From: Bacillus sp. Y1 | GTDB lineage: Bacteria > Bacillota > Bacilli > Bacillales > Cytobacillaceae | Assembly: GCF_003586445.1 (NCBI RefSeq) | Contig: NZ_CP030028.1 | Span: forward strand, 2,246,501-2,310,500 | Length of the DNA: 64,000 nt | Reading direction: 5' to 3' | Shown: in pieces, positions 52,908 to 61,912 of the stretch | Layout: every line of letters starts with the position of its first letter | Position numbering within the stretch: position 1 is the first letter of the stretch | The notes under the pieces: generated by a model | Databases searched by the model: none | Told to the model about the DNA's origin: nothing | Seen by the model: only the letters and a program-made list of their open reading frames with translations | Position numbers and translations under genes: made by a program

Positions 52908-55616
52908 ATGAAAATCATACTCGGCTTTTGGCTGGATTCTGCCTCGTATCCGGACGCACTTCGTGGCCAAGAGGCATCTGCGGGTACGGTGGTCACGGGT
53001 TTCAACGGCTTACTCGGTATTTTAGAAACGCAGTTAGGCTTAACCATCCCAAAGCAATCGGAAAACCTGCGAATTGCTGAATGGCAAGAATTGTTGCGAA
53101 AACATGACAATGGAAATGTGCTATTTTCTCAATCCTTTCAAACCGATTCTTGGAACACAGCGAAGGAATTGCTGCGTCGTCGGGACGAACTCGTGTTAGC
53201 TGGCTGGGACCCAACTAAACATACTGGCGGAAGCAAATGGCTGGAATTATTAGGAGAACTAGAGCAATCCAATCAAAACCGCACGTGGGGATTGTCGGAT
53301 CGAGTCCGTGCCCTCCTAGCCAAGTTCGATGAAACGGTACAGGTACATATCGAAACCATCACGATCGTCGATGAGGACGAAACCTTGTGGGACCCTTGGT
53401 GTATGCAGTTGATTGAAAAATTGAAACGTCATGGAGTTGAACTGGTAAAAGCTCCTGTTGAAAAAGAGAACCAAGAGGAACAAGCAACAGACCTCTCCCT
53501 TCTAAAAAATGTTCTCGCTGGAGAGTCACTGTCTCAAGAAGCAAAGGGGGACGGAAGCATACTTCTCGTTCGCTCCGAACAAGAATGGGATGCCGCAGAT
53601 TTTCTCAACAGCTGGCTGCAGGAACATGGCACCGAACAGACGGTCCTCATAAAAGACGAAGGATCTCTGCTTTTGGACGAGCTTCTTCACCGTCGTGGCG
53701 TGGCTGGAGCTGGGGCAGAGGGGGCTTCGAAATGGCGGGCGGTTCTCCAGGTGTTACCTCTGACGATTGATACGTATTGGAACCCAATCCGAGTCGAGCG
53801 AATGATGGAATTGGTCACGATTCCATCGTCTCCTATTCCAGGTCGGATTCGTTATCGATTGGCGACGGCCTTAGCGAATCATCCAGGAATTGGCGGTCCT
53901 ATTTGGACAGAGGCCATTGAGCAGGGACTTCGCCATTATGAAGAAGTATGGGTCGAAGAAGGCCTGGACGATCAGGAAAAGAAAAAGCGCCGGAAAAAGC
54001 TTGAAGAGAAGCTGGATTTGTGGGTTCGTCATGAGTATTATGACCCGAATGAAGGCATTCCGTTAGAAACCTTTGTTCACATATGTCAAAAAGTGAGCCA
54101 ATGGGCCGCATCCACCTATCAAAGAACTCATGACCCGATCTATGCACAGGCCATCAAGCATGCGCAGGAAGTATTAGATGGGGTAAGAACGCTTGGTGTG
54201 ACCTCCGTCTCTCAACTGCAAGTCGGACGAATCATGGACTCCGTTTTAGGCGAAGGAGCCAAGCTATCTCATTACGGAGAAGAAGCGGCCAAATGGCAGG
54301 TGGTTAATCATCCGGGACAGATTTGGGGTCAAGCTGACACGATCCTTTGGTGGGGATTTTTAAAAAATATGTCAGGACCAAGCATTCGAACGTGGACGTC
54401 AAAAGAACGGGTATGGCTCAAGGAGCAAGGTGTATTCCTGACAGAGGAGGATGTTCGACGTCGCCGAGAGGCTGCTTCTTGGCAGAAAGCGATCCGTTAT
54501 GCCAACCGAAAACTGATTTTGTTTGCTCCGTCCAAAGTCAAAGGAGAAGAAATCCCGATTCACCCTTTATGGGATGAAATTCGCTATGCGGTCGTGAAAG
54601 ACCATCATACAGAGAAGAAACTCACCTTGGACCCAGCGGAATGGCGGAAGCAGCCAAGTGTGACCTTAGATGAGGAAACCTTTGAACGCGTGGGGTTGAA
54701 CAAACGAAACATCCCAGAACCCATCCGAACGTGGCAGGTACCAGAAAAAGTGGTTCTCCCTCGTGAAGAGGAATCGGCAACAAGCTTTGAAAGCTTAGTC
54801 GGTTGTCCCGTCAAATGGACGTTCCGGTATGCAGCTAAAGTGAAACCAGCTAGTGCCCTTTCGATCCCTCATGAATCGCTCATGTTAGGGAATTTAGGAC
54901 ACGTGATATTAGAACATCTCATTACGGAAAAATCAAGCTGGAGTGAGCAGGAAGTGCGATTAAGAGCAGGGGAATTATTTGATGAGCTGATGCCAAAGTT
55001 AGCGGCCCCTTTATTAGAACCAAAAAATAGCATTCGTCGCAATGAAACACGGAGACATTTGCAAACTTCTTTACAGCAATTTTTCAAAGTCTTACATCAA
55101 GCAGGTGTTCAGATTCAACATACCGAGCTTGAATTGCAAAAACCGTGGAGCGAAGGTGTTGAGTTCAAAGGAAGATTGGATTTGGTTGGTGAAACACGAA
55201 CTGGGAAAAAGATTCTCTTTGACGCGAAATGGTCGAGAAAACCAAGCAATTATAAAGAGCGCTTAGAAAAGGTTTCGATCCAATTAACACTCTATCATTG
55301 GCTGCTTTCGGATCATGAGGATGAAGAACTTCCTGTAGCTTATTTCATGCTACGTAGCGGACATTTTTACAGTTTGCCACACGAAGATTTTCCAGAAGAC
55401 TACCATGTGCCAGGACCATCGTTATTAGAGAATCATGGAATGGTTCGAAAATCGGTAGAAGAAGTTTGGACTCAGCTTCAACGAGGTACGATCATTGCTC
55501 CAGGTGTACCATCAAGTGATGCAGAGGAAGCGGGCTCTTTCGTATCGATCATTGACCCGCCTTGTATGTTTTGTGAATATCAGAATCTATGTGGAGTAAG
55601 GAGGGTAACCACATGA
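52908..55616 (+). CDS. AddB-like PD-(D/E)XK nuclease subunit with Fe-S cluster motif
   Basis: A 902-residue protein. The N-terminal 600 residues resemble an inactive helicase scaffold: there is no P-loop (ILGFWLDSASYPDAL at the start). The C-terminal nuclease has GHVILEHL, RLDLV (D758), FDAKW (D772, K774) and QLTLYHWLL (Q792, Y796), the RecB-type active site. Four cysteines, C633 before the nuclease and C886, C889, C895 after it, match the AddB 4Fe-4S staple. At 902 residues it is shorter than classical AddB (about 1150) and lacks its Walker A. AAAGGAGG precedes ATG 52908. It overlaps the helicase gene by ATGA. The sequence is visibly richer in G+C than its surroundings, suggesting transfer. 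Confidence 0.88.
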   Translation: MKIILGFWLDSASYPDALRGQEASAGTVVTGFNGLLGILETQLGLTIPKQSENLRIAEWQELLRKHDNGNVLFSQSFQTDSWNTAKELLRRRDELVLAGWDPTKHTGGSKWLELLGELEQSNQNRTWGLSDRVRALLAKFDETVQVHIETITIVDEDETLWDPWCMQLIEKLKRHGVELVKAPVEKENQEEQATDLSLLKNVLAGESLSQEAKGDGSILLVRSEQEWDAADFLNSWLQEHGTEQTVLIKDEGSLLLDELLHRRGVAGAGAEGASKWRAVLQVLPLTIDTYWNPIRVERMMELVTIPSSPIPGRIRYRLATALANHPGIGGPIWTEAIEQGLRHYEEVWVEEGLDDQEKKKRRKKLEEKLDLWVRHEYYDPNEGIPLETFVHICQKVSQWAASTYQRTHDPIYAQAIKHAQEVLDGVRTLGVTSVSQLQVGRIMDSVLGEGAKLSHYGEEAAKWQVVNHPGQIWGQADTILWWGFLKNMSGPSIRTWTSKERVWLKEQGVFLTEEDVRRRREAASWQKAIRYANRKLILFAPSKVKGEEIPIHPLWDEIRYAVVKDHHTEKKLTLDPAEWRKQPSVTLDEETFERVGLNKRNIPEPIRTWQVPEKVVLPREEESATSFESLVGCPVKWTFRYAAKVKPASALSIPHESLMLGNLGHVILEHLITEKSSWSEQEVRLRAGELFDELMPKLAAPLLEPKNSIRRNETRRHLQTSLQQFFKVLHQAGVQIQHTELELQKPWSEGVEFKGRLDLVGETRTGKKILFDAKWSRKPSNYKERLEKVSIQLTLYHWLLSDHEDEELPVAYFMLRSGHFYSLPHEDFPEDYHVPGPSLLENHGMVRKSVEEVWTQLQRGTIIAPGVPSSDAEEAGSFVSIIDPPCMFCEYQNLCGVRRVTT

Positions 55617-58600
55617 GCGGAAAATTAACCATGTTAAGTGCTGGGGCAGGAGCGGGTAAAACCTTCCGTTTATCAGCCGAAATTGTCAAAGCCATCCAAA
55701 ATGGGGTGCCTCCGGAAAACATTATGGCCACCACTTTTACCACAAAAGCGGCCGATGAACTGATTGAGAGGGTGCGACTGAAATTACTGGAAGCAGACGA
55801 TGCGGAAGCTGCGGCACGAATCCTCGATGGATATGTAGGAACGATGAATAGCGTGTTCGGCCGGCTTTTACGAGAATTTGCCCTTGAAATGGGTCTTTCT
55901 CCCGTTCAAAAAGTGTTAGCTGAAACAGAGGCAACGATCCTTTTTGATACGGTTGCCGTAGAAGAAATCGAGAAATTCTATCGCGATTACCGCCTCGTTT
56001 TTCAGCGTCTGGGACAAGAAGATTGGCGTAAAAAGGTGTTGGAAATTTTGAAGCTGGCCCGTGAAAATGGGATGAGCGCAGACGATGTGAAAGCCTGTGC
56101 CGATTATTCTTGGACCACGATGTCTGAATGGCTTCCCACTCCACTCGAAAACCCTAGTCAGTTGGACAACGAGTTAAAGGTTGCCCTGAACTTTGCGAAA
56201 CGAGAACTTCCTGGAGAGGATAAAACAAAGAAAACCTTGGATGCAGTGGAGTTGATCAAAACAGCGCTTGCGGATTGGGAGAGGAATGGATCGATCACCT
56301 GGCAAATGTGGGCGAAACTGAGTAAGCTCGATGTCGGGAAAAGCAGTCGTGACGTGGCCTACCCTATACAAGATGCGGCCTCCGTTCATGACCGTCATCC
56401 CGGACTGCATCAAGATATGAAAGACGCCATTTATGGGTTATTTCTATGTGCGGCTGAAGCTATGGAAACCTATAAAGTGGAAAAAAGTAAGCGAGGCTTA
56501 ATCGATTTTACGGACCAAGAGTCACTAGCTCTTCAATTATTAAAAAATGAACAAAATATCGAGGTGTTAAAAGATCGAATTTCGGATGTGTTCATTGACG
56601 AGTTCCAAGATTCAAGCCCACTACAAATCGCATTAAATATGCAGCTTCGTGAAATCGCCCAAAAGGCCACATGGGTGGGAGATGTAAAACAAGCGATCTA
56701 TGGCTTTCGAGGAACCGATCCTGAACTTATGCAAACCGCGATGACGAGCATTCCCGATTTGGACATCGAAATACTCGATGCGTCGTATCGTTCCCGCAAA
56801 TCTTTAGTCGATTTCGTGAATGCGATATTCGTGCCTGTGTTTGAAGCCAGAGGAATGAGAGCGGACCGTGTCGCTTTAGATCCAAAGCGAGAGGACAAGC
56901 CTGAACAAGCCGTAGCGGTGGAAGCTTGGTCCTATCTACATTCAAAAAATCAAAATGCCGACGCCGCACATTTGGCTGCTGGTGTTCAGAACATCTTACG
57001 TAAAAAAGAACAGTACATCCTTATCGATAAAACTACCCGTGAGCCGCGATCACTAAAAGCTGGGGATATGGCGATCCTATGCCGATCCAATGATGAGTGC
57101 GTGAAAATCGCCACCGCACTTTCTAAGCTAGGCATTTCTGCGACCGTTGGAGAAGGCGGATTGATGGCCACCTCTGAAGTCGTATTTGCCGTAGCGGCTA
57201 TGCGTTACTTAGTAGACGCGAATGATACGTTGGCACTCGCTGAATTGGTCCACTTTTCTTCAGACACCTGGGGAGAAGGACGTTGGCTGACCGATTGGCT
57301 TCAAACCGACAAAGGGGTAGACATGATCAAAACGGAGCCGTTGATACAAGGCTTGGACCAGGCCCGTAAGAAAATCGTGCAAATGAGTCCTTCTGAAGTG
57401 TTGGATCTAGCCTTAGTTACTTCGAAGGCAGACGAAGTCGCACTAAGCTGGGGACAGGGAAATCAACGCTTAGCGAATTTGGATGCACTAAGGAAACTGG
57501 CTACCAAGTATGAGGATCTGGCGGGAACCAATGGCACAGCCGCCACCTCGGTTGGATTTCTGTTATTTTTAAATGAAGTCGAAAGAGACAAAGATTTAAA
57601 TCTCGTCGCAGAATCTACAGATGAACATGCCGTAAGAGTGCTCACTTATCACAAGGCAAAAGGGTTAGAATGGCCTTTCGTGATTATGAATTCCTTGGAG
57701 AAATCGTCTGAAAAGAATGGTCCTCCTCCGGTCTTCGATCGACCGATGGCTGTCAGCACCACTCCATTTAATGTGGAAGATCCGCTCCATGGTCGCCGGC
57801 TATATTATTGGCCGTGGCCGTATGGCAAAACCTATAGCAAGGTGGGGCTAGACGCTCATGTTAGTGAGGCACCAGAACTACAGCAACGAAAGCAGCAGCT
57901 TCTAGACGAAAATCAACGGTTATTGTATGTAGGAATGACACGAGCAAGAGATTATCTTGTGTTTGCCGCTCGTGATTTTTCAAAAGTAAAATGGATTCAA
58001 GAAATGACGGATGGTTCCGGCCGTCAAGTTCTATCCGCCATTGGGGTGCAAAACGAAGATCAAGAAGAGGTTCCGCTCCATAATCGAGACGGAAAAATGA
58101 TCGTAAATGGCGAGGCATTCCCTTGTAAGGTAAGGGTGTTGTCAGTCGAAGAAGCAACAGAACCATCATTTGAAATGAATGAAGAACAGGAACTTGTCTA
58201 TGTGGGTAAAACCGTTGAAAGGGTCACCTTTGTTCCAGCAAGATTTAGTCCAAGTGTACTAAAGAGTGAACTTGCCACTCAAGAAACACATGCAAACCTA
58301 GAGACCGAGTCGAATCGAATTCATCCTATCGGCAGCCGTCTGCCACTCTCTGGTAACCCCGACATGGCTTTATTGGGGGAAATGGTTCACGCCTTTTTAG
58401 CTGCGGACAATCAGAGGAAGGAAAGAGAAGAGCGTTTGAGACTGGCTCAAGCCATTCGGGACAGGTATAAGATAGCAGCTCTTTCCACTGAATCGATGCT
58501 AGAAGCGTCCGACCGACTAGAGGGGTTTTTGAGAGAGAACTATCCAGAGCTTCTGAACAGGCATAGTGAATGGCCCGTACATCTTCAAAAAGGCCTACAA

Positions 58601-58843
58601 AAGGCATCAGGCTGGATTGATTTACTTCTTTTAACGCCAAAAGGCTGGGTCATTGTGGACCATAAAAGCTTTCCGGGGAAAGAAGCCGACTGGGTCACGC
58701 AAGCGACGAGTTATCTCCCGCAGTTGCGTATCTATGCAGAGGCCCTACATAAAGCAACCGGACAACCTGTCTATGAAGCATGGATTCATATGCCAGTCGT
58801 TGGTGCGATGATTCACTTTTCACAAGAGGAAATCATCTTTTAA
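55613..58843 (+). CDS. AddA-like UvrD/RecB helicase-nuclease
   Basis: A 1076-residue superfamily 1 helicase from ATG 55613 (ATGA overlap with the nuclease gene, after AAGGAGGG). It carries motif I AGAGAGKT, Ia TFTTKAADEL, II DEFQD, III WVGDVKQAIYGFRG, IV DASYRSR, V LTYHKAKGLEW and VI LLYVGMTRARDYL. The C-terminal RecB-like nuclease has GEMVHAF, GWIDLLLL (D1003), VDHKSF (D1016, K1018) and QLRIYAEAL, so both activities should be intact. Classical AddA is about 1230 residues. Together with the upstream gene it should form a two-nuclease, single-motor complex acting on DNA ends. Confidence 0.9.
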   Translation: MSGKLTMLSAGAGAGKTFRLSAEIVKAIQNGVPPENIMATTFTTKAADELIERVRLKLLEADDAEAAARILDGYVGTMNSVFGRLLREFALEMGLSPVQKVLAETEATILFDTVAVEEIEKFYRDYRLVFQRLGQEDWRKKVLEILKLARENGMSADDVKACADYSWTTMSEWLPTPLENPSQLDNELKVALNFAKRELPGEDKTKKTLDAVELIKTALADWERNGSITWQMWAKLSKLDVGKSSRDVAYPIQDAASVHDRHPGLHQDMKDAIYGLFLCAAEAMETYKVEKSKRGLIDFTDQESLALQLLKNEQNIEVLKDRISDVFIDEFQDSSPLQIALNMQLREIAQKATWVGDVKQAIYGFRGTDPELMQTAMTSIPDLDIEILDASYRSRKSLVDFVNAIFVPVFEARGMRADRVALDPKREDKPEQAVAVEAWSYLHSKNQNADAAHLAAGVQNILRKKEQYILIDKTTREPRSLKAGDMAILCRSNDECVKIATALSKLGISATVGEGGLMATSEVVFAVAAMRYLVDANDTLALAELVHFSSDTWGEGRWLTDWLQTDKGVDMIKTEPLIQGLDQARKKIVQMSPSEVLDLALVTSKADEVALSWGQGNQRLANLDALRKLATKYEDLAGTNGTAATSVGFLLFLNEVERDKDLNLVAESTDEHAVRVLTYHKAKGLEWPFVIMNSLEKSSEKNGPPPVFDRPMAVSTTPFNVEDPLHGRRLYYWPWPYGKTYSKVGLDAHVSEAPELQQRKQQLLDENQRLLYVGMTRARDYLVFAARDFSKVKWIQEMTDGSGRQVLSAIGVQNEDQEEVPLHNRDGKMIVNGEAFPCKVRVLSVEEATEPSFEMNEEQELVYVGKTVERVTFVPARFSPSVLKSELATQETHANLETESNRIHPIGSRLPLSGNPDMALLGEMVHAFLAADNQRKEREERLRLAQAIRDRYKIAALSTESMLEASDRLEGFLRENYPELLNRHSEWPVHLQKGLQKASGWIDLLLLTPKGWVIVDHKSFPGKEADWVTQATSYLPQLRIYAEALHKATGQPVYEAWIHMPVVGAMIHFSQEEIIF

Positions 58844-59023
58844 GGAAATGGCCTATAAAGGCGCAAAAATACTCGTACTCGTTCACCAACGATTACGGGT
58901 ATTTTTTAGTTTTACAGGAGCGACAACAAGGGAGGGGGACAATTCTTATCCTCTTTTCATACCAGTCAAAGTAAAAATATGGTAATATTTAGTTATATAA
59001 AATCTAAAAGGAGTCTCCCTTTT

Positions 59024-59378
59024 ATGAAAATCCTCGGATTATTTGCGTTGTTTTTTCTGTTCGAATGGATCATGCAACGGTATCTACGTAAAAAAGTTGC
59101 AGATTGAGAAAACTCCATGGGGCATTTACAAACCGATGAACAACACCCAGAAATGGCTAGAACGGTCCTTATTAATTGTACATTTAATTTTACTATGGTT
59201 TATTGATGACATCTTTCTATTAACAATCCTCTTTTTCGCTTTGTTAAACAGTCTACGAGCATTTATGGAATGGAAATATGAGAAAGATAAAAAGACATTC
59301 GTGTTGACGTTACTTGCAGTCTTTAACATTCTTTTATACGGAACCATCTTTCTAATCTTTAGAGATACGATTGTCTAG
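59024..59378 (+). pseudogene. DUF4181 membrane protein, frameshifted
   Basis: The first frame from ATG 59024 reads MKILGLFALFFLFEWIMQRYLRKK and is broken at a six-A run (59090-59095). With five A it continues LQIEKTPWGIYKPMNNTQKWLERSLLIV and three more helices to 59378, a normal DUF4181-type protein of about 118 residues with four membrane helices. The frame starting at 59043 is an artefact of the break. A ribosome binding site (AAAGGAG, 59007-59012) lies rather far from the ATG. Function unknown. Confidence 0.75.
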
Positions 59379-59451
59379 TTGCATTCACTTTAACTGAGAA
59401 AGTCGTAGAGTCCTAGGTTTCTATATTAGTTAAATTCAATTTAGGGGTTGA

Positions 59452-59943
59452 ATGGAGTTGTTTGAAACAGAAAGATGTTTTATGAATAATTTGCAAAAAT
59501 CGGATACCATGGATGTGAAAAAATTATATGTAAATCAGAAAGTAAGAAAATATCTTGGTGGTACACTCCAGGAACATTCAATTGAACAAGTATTAGACGA
59601 CATGCTGAATGCAGGTACGGACTCTATGTATTGGGTGGTTAGAGAAAAACACACAGAGGATTTTATTGGTTTGGTTTCTCTTGACCCTCACCACGATGGC
59701 GATTACCTTGAAATTTCTTATCAACTTTTACCGAATTGGTGGGGAAAAGGTTATGCATCAGAAGTAGTTCAGTTGCTCATTCATTATGCTTTAAATGAAT
59801 TAAACCTATCAAAAGTAATTGCTGAAACGCAAACTGCAAATACATCCTCTTGTAAGCTATTAGAAAGACTAGGTATGGAATTAGAACGAACGATTAGCAG
59901 ATTCGGAGCTGAGCAAGCCATTTATTCTATTCAATCATCCTAA
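59452..59943 (+). CDS. GNAT family N-acetyltransferase (RimJ/RimL type)
   Basis: 163 residues of the RimJ/RimL-like GNAT branch: ETERCFMNNLQKSDTMDV at the start, DFIGLVSLDPHHDGDYLEISYQLLPNWWGKGYASEVVQLL in the middle (acetyl-CoA loop WGKGYA), and IAETQTANTSSCKLLERLGMEL near the end. These enzymes acetylate protein N-termini, amino acids or antibiotics; the substrate is not apparent. The ATG at 59452 follows AGGGG. Confidence 0.88.
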   Translation: MELFETERCFMNNLQKSDTMDVKKLYVNQKVRKYLGGTLQEHSIEQVLDDMLNAGTDSMYWVVREKHTEDFIGLVSLDPHHDGDYLEISYQLLPNWWGKGYASEVVQLLIHYALNELNLSKVIAETQTANTSSCKLLERLGMELERTISRFGAEQAIYSIQSS

Positions 59944-60015
59944 TTTATATTTGATGATGAAATCTTAAGAAATCTGAATGAGATGTCAGTTAATTGACTT
60001 AGAGTGGGGGAAATC

Positions 60016-60213
60016 ATGTTGGATAAAATCAACGCATTACCTCAAAAGATATCATTTGCAATAGGCTTATCTTTAATAGTAGGTAGTGGAGTATTGTTAT
60101 TCTTGTTATCACTTTTGTTTCCTATTGGTAAGTGGACTATGATGATTGTTGGAGGGATTGTTTTTGGTATTGCTTTCTTATTTATAGCAAATGCGGCTGA
60201 TAAAAGACATTAA
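60016..60213 (+). CDS. Small two-helix membrane protein (paralogue of the gene at 10441)
   Basis: 65 residues from ATG 60016; the in-frame GTG at 60004 lies in the GTGGGGGA ribosome binding site. Same plan as the protein at 10441: MLDKINALPQKISFAIGL, then two helices separated by FPIGKW, and a charged end AADKRH. The conserved N-terminal KI-ALP-K motif and matching length show a duplicated family. No function known. Confidence 0.75.
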   Translation: MLDKINALPQKISFAIGLSLIVGSGVLLFLLSLLFPIGKWTMMIVGGIVFGIAFLFIANAADKRH

Positions 60214-60352
60214 GCCGTTTAACGTTTCTTGTTGATTAAATAGAAGTCTTTGTAATGTATTTACATAATTCACTGATGTACCAGCTAAATTTTCTTATTC
60301 AACTATAAGGGTTGTGAAACAATTACAAAAAAAGAAACAAAAAAATCCAGTA

Positions 60353-60811
60353 TCAGTTATCTGGATTTCGTTGAGATCTGAATAGTTGATAGGCGTAAAT
60401 GACAAGTGAATAACTAATTGCAGTCAAAAATATGTGGCGGGGCTTGAAATTGACTAGTTTATATACCTTTAATTTTTGTAGTATCCCATTTATAGGATAG
60501 GCAAGAAAAGCATCCATCAATACATTAATCAAGGCATAAAGTCCAAATTTTCCAAATGTAAAATGAAAAATCCAAATGGTTCCTATAAAAAAGGGTCCAA
60601 GTATTATGCTTAAGTCGTTAAAAATCTTATTAACTAATCCACCCTTAACCGTCCACCATTTAAATGGGATAGATAAGATACTTTCAATTATTACTAGGAT
60701 TGATGCGAAAATGGCAACCGGTGTATATATTTTAAATGCTTTTTTGGGAATGAAGAAAACAGAAGACCAAGAAATGATAAGTAGGCCAATTCTTATTAGT
60801 ACTGGTAGCAA
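60353..60811 (-). CDS. Hypothetical integral membrane protein
   Basis: 152 residues with four to five hydrophobic helices (MLPVLIRIGLLIISWSSVFFI, KIYTPVAIFASILVIIESIL, IILGPFFIGTIWIFHFTFG, HIFLTAISYSLVIYAYQLF). Starts at TTG 60811; AAAGGAG lies about ten bases upstream. Resembles a widespread Bacillus membrane family without known role. A hairpin near its stop (AATCCAG/CTGGATT, about 60344-60367) may terminate it. Confidence 0.65.
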   Translation of the reverse strand: MLPVLIRIGLLIISWSSVFFIPKKAFKIYTPVAIFASILVIIESILSIPFKWWTVKGGLVNKIFNDLSIILGPFFIGTIWIFHFTFGKFGLYALINVLMDAFLAYPINGILQKLKVYKLVNFKPRHIFLTAISYSLVIYAYQLFRSQRNPDN

Positions 60812-60819
60812 AATAGTGC

Positions 60820-61060
60820 ACTCCTTTCCTGATTTTATTTTGATATAAAACAGGAAAAATTATGCCCTATATTATTCGGACTTTTGTGTCGCAATACGAT
60901 TTTTGACGGCTTTAAAATATATTATATATAACTTTTCTGCTTTTAGTGTATTAGTAGATCGCATGTGAAAAAGAACCTCTTTTTTGTGTGGCTTATTAAA
61001 GAACAGGAAAATCTAACAAGCTAAATAATATTCAAATTCACGCTAATTTCATAGGAGCAC
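60820..61060. other. Intergenic region, nothing recognised
   Basis: A+T-rich, without coding frames or notable repeats, lying upstream of the membrane protein gene on the - strand and downstream of the VOC relic's terminator. Confidence 0.4.
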
Positions 61061-61063
61061 AAA

Positions 61064-61096
61064 AAAAGCTCAGAGATAGCTCTGAGTGTTTTTTAT
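61064..61096 (-). terminator. Intrinsic terminator (bidirectional) of the VOC/PhnB relic
   Basis: CTCAGAG-ATAG-CTCTGAG is a perfect stem flanked by seven A on the left and TGTTTTTT on the right; it works in both directions. Confidence 0.8.
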
Positions 61097-61136
61097 GAGC
61101 ATATTCGATTAAAGTCCCTGTTCATCCAAAAACATT

Positions 61137-61394
61137 TCAGTAAGAATTCCCTTCATATGCTTGTCTTAATTTTTCCATATCAATTTTAGTCTTCATTTGG
61201 AGAAGGGCTTTCATAACTCTTTCCGATTTTTCAGGATTTTCATCAATAATCATCATCTCGTTAAGGGAAGCAGGAATTACTTGCCAAGAAACTCCGAACT
61301 TATCTTTCAACCATCCACAAACTTGTGCTTTTTCGTCTCCACCTTCAGAAAGTTTTTCCCAATAATAGTCTATTTCTTCCTGTGTCTCACAGTT
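61137..61394 (-). pseudogene. 3' fragment of a VOC family (PhnB-like) gene
   Basis: On the - strand about 85 codons are open and clearly the C-terminal half of a PhnB/YjdN-like VOC protein: [56 protein letters not shown], then a stop at 61137-61139. The 5' half is missing: homology ends sharply at about 61394, where an unrelated + strand fragment begins. The junction looks like a deletion or recombination scar. Confidence 0.75.
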
Positions 61395-61541
61395 GTGTTA
61401 GGGTTGATAGCAGCAACAGGTATTGTCAAAGGTTTAAACGCTGCATTTGTTGCACTAGGTTGGATCAGCAATGTACCAGTAAATGTTTTTACAGAAAACT
61501 TGAAAAAGGCATAGCCAATGGAATTGAAAAAGGAGTTTAAG
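61395..61541 (+). pseudogene. 3' fragment of an unknown membrane-associated gene
   Basis: Beginning exactly at the VOC break, the + strand reads [26 protein letters not shown], then VPVNVFTENLKKA and a stop at 61514. A shifted frame gives GIANGIEKGV to 61541. It has no start and no ribosome binding site and is preceded in frame only by antisense VOC sequence. Family unknown. Confidence 0.4.
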
Positions 61542-61912
61542 TAGCTATACTTCTTAATCTCCTTTTGTTGAAGGGAAAAATTCACCTTAAATGGCGGCTT
61601 GTGTTCTTACTAGTTATAAGCACCATAACTGATTAGGTTAGCAAAAATACGATGCCCCCCAGGTACTTGAGCGCTAATGTGACCGTAGAATACTTGGTTG
61701 GTACAAGTAAGTTCCTTCACTGAATTCGGTCATTAAGATACCACTTGTAAAAATACAGATGTGGTTGTATTTTATCTAGATTTTTCCTTTTCTCCGATTA
61801 TAGAAGTGATCGATGTAGTTATGACAAAAAACGTTCATAATTCGATTTCATAATACTTCTTTTAACTAATTAAAAATAAAAGGTGTAAATAAATTGAAAA
61901 GGGTGAAGGCCA
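61542..61912. other. Intergenic region with a possible minus-strand relic
   Basis: On the - strand, around 61607-61733, MTEFSEGTYL and, in a shifted frame, CTNQVFYGHISAQVPGG then HRIFANLISYGAYN can be read before a stop. This looks like another broken gene end, family unknown. The rest is featureless up to the glgC ribosome binding site. Confidence 0.3.

Noticed and set aside
47105..58843. A single defence operon from STAND ATPase to helicase
   Set aside because: DCC, epimerase and anchored-protein genes lie between, with separate ribosome sites and a hairpin after the WYL gene; linkage as one system is not supported by sequence alone.
59043..59378. Independent 111-residue gene
   Set aside because: Its first 17 residues are antisense-like filler; the family homology begins only after the A-run frameshift, so it is part of the DUF4181 gene from 59024.
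61197..61514. 105-residue + strand gene
   Set aside because: Its first 65 codons are antisense to a clear VOC/PhnB fragment; only the tail may derive from another gene.
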